Source: an uncultured Collinsella sp. (GTDB lineage Bacteria > Actinomycetota > Coriobacteriia > Coriobacteriales > Coriobacteriaceae). From it: a DNA stretch of 32,331 bases. The stretch spans positions 1 to 32,331 of the forward strand of contig CAADSP010000066.1 in assembly GCA_900751755.1 (NCBI GenBank). The letters run 5' to 3'. Under the pieces are notes generated by a model that saw only the letters and a program-made list of their open reading frames with translations, did not search any database and had not been told where the DNA came from. A program made the translations under genes and the position numbers. Numbering within the stretch: the first letter of the stretch is position 1; each line of letters begins with the position of its first letter. Of this stretch, positions 24,952-32,275 are shown in pieces.

Positions 24952-26412
24952 CTAGTAGCCCTGGCCGTAGCCCTGACCCTGGCCCCGCTGGCCTAACAGC
25001 TCCTCCAGGTACTGGCGCAGCTGCTCGTCGGTAATACCGCCGTTGCCGGTGTCGGTCGAACTGTCGTCCTGCTGCTGGTTCTGCAGCTCCTCGTCGGAGC
25101 CCAGCTCGACGGTGACCTTTTTCTCTTCCTTGCCGCGCATAAGCGTGATCTCGACCTTCTCGCCCACCTCGTGGCTGCGCAGTGCGATGATCAGACCATC
25201 GGCGCTCGTGATTTCGTCGTCGCCCAGCTTGGTGATGACGTCGCCCTCTTGGATGCCAGCCTTGGCGGCGGGACCGTCCTCGACGACGCTCGCCACATAC
25301 GCGCCGCTATCGGTGCTCAGCTTGTTGGTGCGGGCGTTGAGCGCATTGACGCTCGAAAGCGTAGCGCCCATGTACGGATGCACCGGCGTCTTGCCGTCGA
25401 TAATCTGGTCGGCAATGTTCTTGGCGTAGTTAACCGGAATGGCAAAGCCCACGCCCGAGCTGGAGCCCGAGTAGCTCTCGATGAGCGAGTTGATACCCAC
25501 GAGCTCGCCATTGTCGTTGACGAGCGCGCCACCGGAATTGCCCGGGTTGATGGCGGCATCGGTCTGGATCATGTTGGCATAGATGGTGTTACCGCTGGTA
25601 GAGCTCATGGCCGTGGAGCGATACAGCGCCGACACAATGCCCGTAGAGACAGACTGTTCGTTACCGAACGGCGAACCGATCGCCATGACCCACTCGCCCA
25701 CGTTGAGCTTGGAGGAATCACCGATCTCGATCGGCGTGAGCTTGGAGGCGTCGGCGTCCTTGAGCTTGATGACGGCCAGGTCGCTCGAAGCATCGTTGCC
25801 CACGAACTCGGCCTCGTAGGTGGTGCCGTCGTCCATGGTGACCACGTACTGGTCGTAGCCGTCGACCACGTGGTTGTTGGTGAGGATGTGGCCCTCGGTA
25901 TCGAGCACCACGCCCGAACCGACGCTGCCCGAGCTATCCGACTCATCAGCAGACTGCGAAAGCGAGCCATTCTGACTGCCGCTCGAAGTGGCGGTAATGG
26001 AAACGACGGAGGGCAGGGCCTTGGCAGAAACGGCCTCGGCCAGCGTGGTGTCCTCGGAGTCAATGGTGATCTTTTGCGTCGATGAACCCGAAGCGCCCGC
26101 CGTCACGGCATTCTTGCCGCCACCGATATCGAGCGTGCCGCTCATAATGAGCGCAATAACCAGCAAGGCTCCGCAGGCGCAGCCGGCGAGTGCCGTAATA
26201 AAGATCGGCAGCTTTTTGGTCTTGGTCTTGACCACTGTGTGCTTGTTTACAACCTGCTGGCCACCCAGCGGCTTGCCGGTCTGCGTGTCGTAGGCCTGCA
26301 CGTAGGGAATGTTGCTGCCGGCAGGCGTCGACTCCACCTGCACGCGCGGCTGCTGCTGGGTCTCGCCGGCGTTGCCCGCGTCCTGGGGACGCTGGGAATC
26401 GTTCTCGCTCAT
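24952..26412 (-). CDS. Membrane-anchored HtrA/DegP-like serine protease with PDZ domain
   Basis: A 486-residue protein with a cytoplasmic tail (about 1-66), one membrane segment (69-91), a linker and a trypsin-like protease domain outside the membrane. The triad is His181 (TNNHVVDG), Asp211 (SSDLAVIKL) and Ser293 (NPGNSGGAL). One PDZ domain follows (about 370-455, with AGIQEGDVITKLGDDEI), and then a Gln/Gly-rich tail ending in GQGYGQGY. It probably degrades or senses misfolded proteins at the cell surface. I chose the ATG at 26412 because AAGGA lies 8 bases upstream; the frame to 26451 runs through a leader hairpin. Confidence 0.93.
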   Translation of the reverse strand: MSENDSQRPQDAGNAGETQQQPRVQVESTPAGSNIPYVQAYDTQTGKPLGGQQVVNKHTVVKTKTKKLPIFITALAGCACGALLVIALIMSGTLDIGGGKNAVTAGASGSSTQKITIDSEDTTLAEAVSAKALPSVVSITATSSGSQNGSLSQSADESDSSGSVGSGVVLDTEGHILTNNHVVDGYDQYVVTMDDGTTYEAEFVGNDASSDLAVIKLKDADASKLTPIEIGDSSKLNVGEWVMAIGSPFGNEQSVSTGIVSALYRSTAMSSTSGNTIYANMIQTDAAINPGNSGGALVNDNGELVGINSLIESYSGSSSGVGFAIPVNYAKNIADQIIDGKTPVHPYMGATLSSVNALNARTNKLSTDSGAYVASVVEDGPAAKAGIQEGDVITKLGDDEITSADGLIIALRSHEVGEKVEITLMRGKEEKKVTVELGSDEELQNQQQDDSSTDTGNGGITDEQLRQYLEELLGQRGQGQGYGQGY

Positions 26413-26441
26413 AGCTGCGATCCTTTCGTCTAATAACCAAA

Positions 26442-26465
26442 GGCCCGCCAAACATGTGGCGGGCC
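26442..26465 (-). promoter_or_regulatory. Hairpin in the HtrA-like gene leader
   Basis: GGCCCGCCA and TGGCGGGCC form a 9-bp perfect stem with a 6-base loop. On the minus strand it is followed by TTTGGTTATT, and it lies 30 bases before the start codon. It could be an attenuator or the end of a short upstream transcript. Confidence 0.45.
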
Positions 26466-26583
26466 ATCATTGTTCACGTTGAGTTGTACCCCAATATGCG
26501 GGCGAACGTGTATGAGAACGCAATCTTTTAGGAAGGCTTAAGTTCTGTTGCAGATTCGAGAGGAACCCGCACCTGCGTCAAAA

Positions 26584-26616
26584 CCACCACAAAGGTGCCT
26601 GTCCCCTTTGTGGTGG
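26584..26616 (-). terminator. Family A hairpin after the GlnR-like gene
   Basis: CCACCACAAAGG (26584-26595) and CCTTTGTGGTGG (26605-26616) enclose TGCCTGTCC. On the minus strand TTTT follows. It lies 4 bases after the stop of the response-regulator gene. Confidence 0.7.
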
Positions 26617-26620
26617 AAAT

Positions 26621-27283
26621 CTAGTCCTTAAACAGATAGCCCACGCCACGGACGGTGGTGATATGTGCCGCGATCTGCGGGCCCACCTTGGAGCGGATGC
26701 GTCGGATGTGCACGTCGACGGTACGTGTGCCGCCGCAGTACTCAAAGCCCCACACGCGGTGCAGCAGCACTTCGCGGCTGTAGGCGCGGTTGGGGTGCGT
26801 CGCCAAAAAGCTCAGCAGCGAGTACTCCATCAGCGTCAGGTCGATGGGCTCGCCATCGAGCGTCACCTGGTAGGTGGCCAGGTTAATCTCGAGGTTATCG
26901 ATGTTGAGTACATCGTCGGCGGTGACGGTCTCCTCCTCGCCCATCAGGCGCTGCGCACGAGCCTTGAGCTCGTTGGGCGTCGCCGTGGGGCACACAAAGT
27001 CGGCATGCGCGTGATTCGGCAGGCGCAGGGTGCCAAGGGCCTCATCGTCGACGATCACCAGCATGGGGACGCCGCCACGATCGTCAAGCCACTTGGCAAT
27101 CTGATCGATGCGGTCGCTGCGGATGCCGTCGGAATCGAGAATCAGCAGGTCAAAGTCGTGCGCCGCAGTCGGCGAATCGGGGGTGGCCAGGCTCACCTCG
27201 ACCCCCAGGGTGGTCGTCAAGCTGCGGGCAAACTCGTGGAAGCGCGTCGTGCGCGCCATGAACAGGGCACTCTTTTCGGACAT
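26621..27283 (-). CDS. Orphan OmpR-family regulator, GlnR-like
   Basis: A 220-residue regulator with no sensor kinase nearby. The C-terminal winged helix (about 122-218) contains HRVWGFEYCGGTRTVDVHIRR and ITTVRGVGY, close to actinobacterial GlnR. The N-terminal receiver is degenerate: the acidic pair of the first strand is missing (SALFMA), the conserved Lys region reads FVCPTATP, and only Asp50 (LLILD) remains. GlnR proteins likewise work without phosphorylation. It is read 50 bases after the glutamine synthetase homologue, with GGAGG 5 bases before the ATG at 27283. Nitrogen control is inferred from this pairing and similarity. A plain PhoB-type regulator remains possible. Confidence 0.75.
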   Translation of the reverse strand: MSEKSALFMARTTRFHEFARSLTTTLGVEVSLATPDSPTAAHDFDLLILDSDGIRSDRIDQIAKWLDDRGGVPMLVIVDDEALGTLRLPNHAHADFVCPTATPNELKARAQRLMGEEETVTADDVLNIDNLEINLATYQVTLDGEPIDLTLMEYSLLSFLATHPNRAYSREVLLHRVWGFEYCGGTRTVDVHIRRIRSKVGPQIAAHITTVRGVGYLFKD

Positions 27284-27333
27284 ATCGGCCTCCAAAGAAA
27301 TGAGCTCAATCGTACTGGAACAAGCCAGCGCGA

Positions 27334-28671
27334 TTAGGAGTTCGCCAGGTAGTGCTTGATCTCCCACTCGGTGATCGTAGACTCAAACTTATGCCACTCG
27401 TCGCGCTTCTTTTTGAGGAAGAAGCTGTGGATGTGCTCGCCGAGGGCATCCTTCATAAACTGCGAGTCCTCAAACACGTCAAGTGCCTCTTTGAGCGAGC
27501 GCGGCAGTGGCGTGTAGCCGGCCTCGAGCATCTGGCGGTCGGTGAGCTTGAGCGTCTCGGCCGTTGCCTCGGGCGGGAGCTCCAGCTTGCGCTCGATGCC
27601 GTCCAGACCAGCCGCCAGCGTGACGGCGTTGACCAGGTACGGGTTGGCCATGGGATCGGGACTGCGCAGCTCGATGCGCGTGGACAGCTGCTTGCCGGGC
27701 TTGTAAACCGGAATGCGGACCATGCTCGCGCGGTTGCGCAGGCCCCACGTGGCGTACTGCGGTACGGAGTCGCCACCCGTGGTGATGCGCTTGTACGAGT
27801 TGACCGTGGGGTTGGTGATGGCGCTGATCTCGCGGGCATGCGCCAGGATGCCGGCCATGTAGTGCTTGGCGATATCGGAGAGGTGGTACTTCTCGTCGTC
27901 CTCGCCCCAAAAGACGTTGTTGCCGTCGTGGTCGAATAGCGACTGGCACAGGAACATAGCGCTGCCGTCCTCGCCCGCCAACGGCTTGGGCATAAAGGAG
28001 GCGTGGCACCCGCTCTCGTAAGCCTGTTGCTTAATGATGAGTTTGGCCGTGGTGATGGCGTCGGACATGCTCAGGGCCTCGGCGTGGCGCAGGCTCATGC
28101 CGTGCTGCGAGCGGCCGGCGGCATGGAAGGTGTACTCCACGGGCACGGACATCTTCTCGAGCGTGAGGACCGTGTTGCGGCGCAGGTCGCGGGCGGCATC
28201 GCTCACCGAAAGATCGAAGTAGCCCACGTTGTCGAGCGGCTCGGGGGTGTGCTCGTCGGGGAAGTAGTAATACTCCAGCTCGGCGCCCACGTTGAGCAGA
28301 TAGCCAGCTTTCTCGGCCTTGCGGAACATGCGGCGCAGGGCGTCGCGCGGGTCGCCGGCGAAGGGCTTGCAGTCGGGAGTGCACACGTCGCAGAACACGC
28401 GGGCAACGCCGTTATGGCTCGGGCGCCACGGCAGAATCTGGAAGGTCGAAGCATCGGGAAACGCCAGCATGTCGGCTTCCTCGGGCGTGGCAAAGCCCTC
28501 GATGGCCGAGCCGTCAAAGCCAATACCCTCCTCAAAAGCGACCTCGAGGTCCTCGGGGCTAATGGCAAAGTTCTTGAGGCGGCCGAGAATGTCGACAAAC
28601 CACAGACGCACAAAGCGGATGTCACGCTGCTCTACAGAGCGGAGTACGTAATCGATGTTCTGCTGGTTCAT
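27334..28671 (-). CDS. Type I glutamine synthetase homologue with altered active site
   Basis: A 445-residue member of the GSI-alpha family, which joins glutamate and ammonia with ATP. The overall fold is clear: FDGSAIEGF, ELEYYYF (Glu131, Glu133), MPKPL, NSYKR and TRIELRSPDP with Glu334. Key positions differ from the usual motifs: HHE reads FHA (Ala184), QHE reads QHG (Gly191), GMH reads AMF (Phe240), and the flap PGYEAP reads TGGDSVP. These are ligands for the two metal sites and the catalytic flap, so normal synthetase activity is doubtful. There is no sign of the adenylylated tyrosine of GSI-beta. GGGGAG precedes the ATG at 28671, and the GlnR-like gene follows. It may be a sensor, regulator or enzyme for another substrate. 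Confidence 0.85.
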   Translation of the reverse strand: MNQQNIDYVLRSVEQRDIRFVRLWFVDILGRLKNFAISPEDLEVAFEEGIGFDGSAIEGFATPEEADMLAFPDASTFQILPWRPSHNGVARVFCDVCTPDCKPFAGDPRDALRRMFRKAEKAGYLLNVGAELEYYYFPDEHTPEPLDNVGYFDLSVSDAARDLRRNTVLTLEKMSVPVEYTFHAAGRSQHGMSLRHAEALSMSDAITTAKLIIKQQAYESGCHASFMPKPLAGEDGSAMFLCQSLFDHDGNNVFWGEDDEKYHLSDIAKHYMAGILAHAREISAITNPTVNSYKRITTGGDSVPQYATWGLRNRASMVRIPVYKPGKQLSTRIELRSPDPMANPYLVNAVTLAAGLDGIERKLELPPEATAETLKLTDRQMLEAGYTPLPRSLKEALDVFEDSQFMKDALGEHIHSFFLKKKRDEWHKFESTITEWEIKHYLANS

Positions 28672-28736
28672 GTCGCTCCCCTTTCTTTCGGGCGGGTTTC
28701 GACTGGTCTATATCGCAGATACTATCGCAGAAAAAT

Positions 28737-28752
28737 GTTTCCGCAGGGTTAA
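28737..28752 (-). promoter_or_regulatory. Possible GlnR-type box upstream of the glutamine synthetase homologue
   Basis: On the minus strand TTAAC, six bases and GAAAC fit the actinobacterial GlnR half-site pair (gTnAC-n6-GaAAC) at 9 of the defined positions. It lies about 65 bases before the start codon, just upstream of possible -10 boxes (TAGTAT, TATAGA). Only one pair is seen, where strong sites have two. Confidence 0.4.
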
Positions 28753-28805
28753 AGCGTATCAAGCGCTCAAAAAACGTGTGCGAACAGGCCGTTGCGAACG
28801 AGCGG

Positions 28806-29828
28806 TTAGCGCGAGGTCGATGCGCGGTGTTCGATGTGGCCGGGGATCTCGATGCGTTTGGGCGCCAGCTTTGCGGCCTCGCCCACGGTGGTGGTAACGA
28901 CGTCGATGCGCTCGGACAGACGCTCGACTACGCGCTCGGCAATGGTGAGGGTGTCTTGCGCTGCCGTGGTGACGCCGCCAAAGAGCACATGGTTCCAGGG
29001 GTAGTCGTCAAACGTCGCGATCTTGAGCCCCGCCGGCAGCGAGGGACCAAGCTGCGCCAGCGCCTCGGTCAGACGCAGGAAAACCAGGCCGTTGACGGCA
29101 ATGAGGCCGAGTTTTTTGCCCGCATAGCCGCGGATGGTCTTGTCCAAACGGCCAACGCCCGCGGCGCCACCGTCGGCCAGGGTGACGACCTCGCCCGCAA
29201 GGCCGCGGCGCGAAAGCTCGTCGGCAAAGGCCTCGGCGCGCTCTCGACGCACGGGGCTATCGTCGCTTGCCTCGGTGAGCAGGCACAGACGCTCGCTGCC
29301 CGCAGCTGCCAAGGCGTCTACCAAGCCGGCGACCAGCTCACGGTTGTTAGATGTCACCAGGTCAACACCGCCGTCGGCAACGTCGCGGTCGAGCAGCACG
29401 ACGGGCAGACGTCCCGCTGCCGCGGCGATCGCCTCGTCATTGCCTCCGCAGGTGTTGACGACCAGGCCGTCCACGCCGGCATCGATAAGTCTGGTGAGCG
29501 ACTCCGCTTCCTTAGCGGGGTCGTTGCCGCTAATGGCCGTCATGAGCGAGCAGCCGCGCGACGCGGCGCTGGCGGAAAGGCCCTCGAGCATGGCGCTCGA
29601 GAACGGGTTGGCGATGTCAGCCAGAATCACACCGATGAGGTTCGTACGCGAACTGCGCAGATTGCGCGCGGCGGCACGTGGGCGATAGCCGGTGCGCTCG
29701 ATAACTGCCGCGATGCGAGCACGGGTCTCCTCGGTCATTTGCCCGGGGCGGTTGTTGAGATAGCGCGAGACCGTGGCCGGGCTCACGCCCGCCTCGGCGG
29801 CAATGTCCTTGATTCTCATCTGCGCCAT
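28806..29828 (-). CDS. LacI-family repressor, probable regulator of KDG breakdown
   Basis: A 340-residue LacI-type repressor. The helix-turn-helix is at about 4-25 (RIKDIAAEAGVSPATVSRYLN), followed by the hinge helix (AARNLRSSRTNLIGVILADI) and a periplasmic-binding-like sugar domain (ANPFSS, LLDRDV, FDDYPW near the end). It is divergent from kdgK, with a LacI-type operator between them, so it probably represses kdgK-eda until 2-keto-3-deoxygluconate or its phosphate is present. The effector is inferred from context and from similarity to KdgR. The ATG at 29828 has a weak site; the ATG at 29819 is an alternative. No terminator is seen before the glutamine synthetase gene. Confidence 0.88.
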   Translation of the reverse strand: MAQMRIKDIAAEAGVSPATVSRYLNNRPGQMTEETRARIAAVIERTGYRPRAAARNLRSSRTNLIGVILADIANPFSSAMLEGLSASAASRGCSLMTAISGNDPAKEAESLTRLIDAGVDGLVVNTCGGNDEAIAAAAGRLPVVLLDRDVADGGVDLVTSNNRELVAGLVDALAAAGSERLCLLTEASDDSPVRRERAEAFADELSRRGLAGEVVTLADGGAAGVGRLDKTIRGYAGKKLGLIAVNGLVFLRLTEALAQLGPSLPAGLKIATFDDYPWNHVLFGGVTTAAQDTLTIAERVVERLSERIDVVTTTVGEAAKLAPKRIEIPGHIEHRASTSR

Positions 29829-29912
29829 AGCGCACCCCGTTTCCCAATGTCGGCAGTCTGAGCCATTTTAGGCATTTTTTAAAAATCTCGGTTGCAAAAC
29901 GCTGTAGGTGAG

Positions 29913-29956
29913 TATACTACAACTTGAAACGAAACCGATTTCGTAAACCGATTTCG
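29913..29956 (+). promoter_or_regulatory. kdgK promoter and LacI-type operator
   Basis: TATACT at 29913-29918 is a candidate -10 box, with TTGCAA 15 bases upstream. The operator ACGAAACCGATTTCGT (29929-29944) is a near-palindrome with a central CG, typical of LacI-family sites. Its core AAACCGATTTCG is repeated at 29945-29956, 13 bases on. The operator lies just after the expected transcription start, where bound repressor would block polymerase. Confidence 0.6.
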
Positions 29957-29960
29957 GCGA

Positions 29961-30018
29961 GCGTTGGCACGCAGGTGCAAAGACGCACCCTACCGTCTTG
30001 GCACCTGCGTGCCAACGC
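29961..30018. repeat. Long palindrome in the kdgK leader
   Basis: GCGTTGGCACGCAGGTGC (29961-29978) pairs perfectly with 30001-30018 (18 bp). Inside it AAGACG and CGTCTT add 6 bp after one mismatch, leaving an 8-base loop. It lies between the operator and the kdgK ribosome site. There is no U tract, so it is either a leader structure or an intergenic repeat. Confidence 0.6.
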
Positions 30019-30060
30019 CATATCAAAGGTGTACGCACGAGTAAAAGGAGCTGCGCGACC

Positions 30061-31095
30061 ATGGGTAAAACGGTTCTTACCTTCGGCGAGATCATGATGA
30101 GACTCTCACCCAAAGACCACCTGCGTATTGAGCAGGCAACCGAGTTTGACGTCCGCTACGGCGGCGCCGAGGCCAACACTGCGCTTTCCCTGGCCTACCA
30201 GGGCGACAAGGCCGCTTACGTCTCCGTTGTCCCGGCCAACCGTCTGGGCGAGTGCGCGCTGCGCTCGCTGAAGGCCTACGGCGTCGACACCACGCGCGTC
30301 GTGCGTCAGGGCGACCGTCTTGGCTCCTATGTGTTTGAGGTTGGCGCCTCGCAGCGCGGTAACGGTTGCGTCTACGACCGCAAGTACTCTGCCATCAACA
30401 TGGCCAAGCGCGACGTCTTTAACTGGGACGAGATCCTCAAGGGCATCGATGTCTTCTATTTCTCCGGCGTGACCCCCGCCGTCTCCGATGAGATGGCTAC
30501 CGCCTGCAAGGATGCCCTCACCGCCTGCCGCGCCAAGGGCATCACGACCGTGTGCGACGTGAACTATCGCGGCAAGATGTGGTCGCCCGAGAAGTCGCAG
30601 GCCACCATGAAGGAGCTCCTGCCGCTCGTCGACATCTGCATCGCCAACGACGAGGACGCACCCGCCGGCCTCGGCATGACCTGCGTCTCCGGCTCCCTTG
30701 CCCACGGCATCGAGGAGCGCGACACCTACGTCGAGATGGCCCGTCAGATTTGCGCCGAGTACGGCTGCAAGAAGGTCGCTTCGGTCGTCCGCAACATCTC
30801 CTGCGTCGAGCGCTCCATCTGGATGGGCATGCTCTATGACGCCGAGAGCGGCGAGCACTGGTTCTCCCCTGCTCACGATGTGCACGTGCTTGAGGGTGTT
30901 GCCGCCGGCGACGCTTTCAACGCCGGCCTCGTCCATGCCCTCATCAACGACTTTGACCCGCAGGACGCTGTCAACTACGCGATTGCGGCTTCGATCCTCA
31001 AGCTCACCATCAAGGGCGACTCCAACTTGGTGACCGCAGACGAGATCGCAGCCGTAGCATCAGCCGCCGACGGTGGCACCCGCGTCGCGCGCTAG
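30061..31095 (+). CDS. kdgK: 2-keto-3-deoxygluconate kinase (PfkB family)
   Basis: A 344-residue PfkB-family sugar kinase that makes KDPG from 2-keto-3-deoxygluconate and ATP. The N-terminus is VLTFGEIMMRLSPKD, and RYGGAEANTALSLA is the first PfkB signature. VAAGDAFNAG holds the catalytic Asp284; the first Gly of the usual GAGD motif is Ala. I chose the ATG at 30061 because AAAAGGAG lies upstream and the family start fits; the frame to 29998 runs through the leader palindrome. It is followed by eda, so the pair forms the end of uronate/gluconate breakdown. Specificity rests on this context. Confidence 0.87.
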   Translation: MGKTVLTFGEIMMRLSPKDHLRIEQATEFDVRYGGAEANTALSLAYQGDKAAYVSVVPANRLGECALRSLKAYGVDTTRVVRQGDRLGSYVFEVGASQRGNGCVYDRKYSAINMAKRDVFNWDEILKGIDVFYFSGVTPAVSDEMATACKDALTACRAKGITTVCDVNYRGKMWSPEKSQATMKELLPLVDICIANDEDAPAGLGMTCVSGSLAHGIEERDTYVEMARQICAEYGCKKVASVVRNISCVERSIWMGMLYDAESGEHWFSPAHDVHVLEGVAAGDAFNAGLVHALINDFDPQDAVNYAIAASILKLTIKGDSNLVTADEIAAVASAADGGTRVAR

Positions 31096-31107
31096 TCCGT
31101 CTCCATT

Positions 31108-31147
31108 CCGCGGGCCGCAGCTTTCCAATCCCATACCCCTGCGGCCC
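31108..31147 (+). terminator. Hairpin after kdgK
   Basis: GCGGGCCGCAG (31108-31118) and CTGCGGCCCGC (31137-31147) form an 11-bp perfect stem. There is no U tract after it. It may slow or partly stop transcription between kdgK and eda. Confidence 0.45.
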
Positions 31148-31217
31148 GCTCCCCGATTCCTCCGGCCGGGCAAAACCACCAGTCCCATTCCGGTTTTGCT
31201 TGGCATTCCCTACATGA

Positions 31218-31298
31218 CTGGTCGAGCAGCCGGTTTTGGAATTGCTTGAACCCCAAGCGGTGCCTCCGATAACCAATCCAAAATCGGCTCCTGACCAG
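31218..31298 (+). ncRNA. Structured element between kdgK and eda
   Basis: CTGGTC/GACCAG (31218-31223, 31293-31298) and AGCCGGTTTTGGA/TCCAAAATCGGCT (31228-31240, 31277-31289, one G.U pair) form a two-part stem on the plus strand. An inner hairpin GCTTG/CAAGC lies in the loop. A separate hairpin GCAAAACC/GGTTTTGC precedes it. The element ends 50 bases before the eda start. It could be a regulatory leader or a mobile palindrome; no known family was recognised. Confidence 0.4.
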
Positions 31299-31348
31299 CA
31301 CATTTGGTAATCACGCGCCCATGCGCGCCACACATCGAAAGGAACATC

Positions 31349-31990
31349 ATGTTCGATCAGTTCTACACCACGCTTGAGTCCCTGGGCATCGTGCCGGTCG
31401 TTGTGCTCGACAAGGTCGAGGACGCCGCTCCGCTCGCCCACGCCCTTATGGCAGCTGGCATGAAGTCCGCCGAGGTCACCTTCCGCACCGCCTGCGCCGC
31501 CGAGTGCATCGCCGCTATGGCCGAGGCCGAGCCCGAGATGTGCGTTGGCGCCGGCACTGTCCTGACCGTCGAGCAGGTCGAGCAGGCCCGCGCAGCCGGT
31601 GCCAAGTTCATCGTCTCCCCGGGTTACAACGAGGACGTCGTGAAGCACTGCATCGACATCGACCTGCCCGTCCTTCCCGGCACCGTGACCCCCTCCGAGG
31701 TCACCGCAGCCGAGAACCTGGGCCTCAAGGTCACCAAGTTCTTCCCCGCGTCCCAGTATGGCGGCCTGAACACCATCAAGGCCCTCGCCGCTCCGTTTGT
31801 CGGTCACCGCTTTATGCCTACCGGCGGCGTGAGCACCGCCAACGTCGAGGAGTACCTGAGCTCCTCCGCCATCATCGCCTGCGGTGGCACCTGGATGGTC
31901 AAGCCGGCCCTGTTTGCCGACGGCGACTTCTCCAAGGTCGAGCAGATCGCCCGCGAGGCCATGGACGTCGTCAAGAAGGTCCGCGGCTAG
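31349..31990 (+). CDS. eda: 2-dehydro-3-deoxyphosphogluconate (KDPG) aldolase
   Basis: A 213-residue class I aldolase that splits KDPG into pyruvate and glyceraldehyde 3-phosphate. The general base is Glu42 (AEVTFRT), the Schiff-base Lys is Lys130 (VTKFFPAS), and the family motifs VGAGTVLT and FIVSPGYNEDV are present. PTGGVSTANVEEYL is the phosphate-binding end. I chose the ATG at 31349 because AAAGGA lies 5 bases upstream; the frame to 31304 adds a tail without a site. It lies 253 bases after kdgK with folded RNA between, so it may be regulated separately although the genes act in sequence. A strong terminator follows. Confidence 0.92.
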   Translation: MFDQFYTTLESLGIVPVVVLDKVEDAAPLAHALMAAGMKSAEVTFRTACAAECIAAMAEAEPEMCVGAGTVLTVEQVEQARAAGAKFIVSPGYNEDVVKHCIDIDLPVLPGTVTPSEVTAAENLGLKVTKFFPASQYGGLNTIKALAAPFVGHRFMPTGGVSTANVEEYLSSSAIIACGGTWMVKPALFADGDFSKVEQIAREAMDVVKKVRG

Positions 31991-32007
31991 GTTTAGCTCT
32001 CTATCGT

Positions 32008-32045
32008 GAAAGGGGGCGTGCCCTAGACCTCGCCCCCTTTCTTTT
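32008..32045 (+). terminator. Rho-independent terminator after eda
   Basis: GAAAGGGGGCG (32008-32018) and CGCCCCCTTTC (32031-32041) form an 11-bp perfect stem followed by TTTT, 18 bases after the eda stop. Confidence 0.9.
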
Positions 32046-32146
32046 AAAGCGGCTCGGAAGCGCGCCGTTTCCGTCACGAACAAGAACCAAAACCGTCTTG
32101 TATGCTGATAGAACGTGACGGAAGCGACACGCCTCCAAGCCGCTTT
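32046..32146. repeat. Long imperfect palindrome at the right edge, first unit
   Basis: The 33-base arms 32046-32078 and 32114-32146 are complementary except at five positions, all transitions. On the minus strand four of them would be G.U pairs, so a minus-strand RNA would fold best. The loop holds a further ACAAGA/TCTTGT pairing. No gene is seen in 31991-32331; it holds the terminator and two palindromes. Confidence 0.65.
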
Positions 32147-32208
32147 GCCTACTCGGCTGGCCGTCGCGCTCAACTAAGCCACTTCGACAAAAGCCGAGCC
32201 ACCAAAAC

Positions 32209-32275
32209 AGCTGCGGCACCGTCTGGAGGAATGGACCTTTGCTTCCGGTCTTTTCCTCCAAGCGGCGCCGCAGCT
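32209..32275. repeat. Long imperfect palindrome at the right edge, second unit
   Basis: The 29-base arms 32209-32237 and 32247-32275 pair at 24 positions around a 9-base loop. Its arm shares the core CTTGGAGG with the first palindrome, so the two may belong to one repeat type. Confidence 0.6.
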
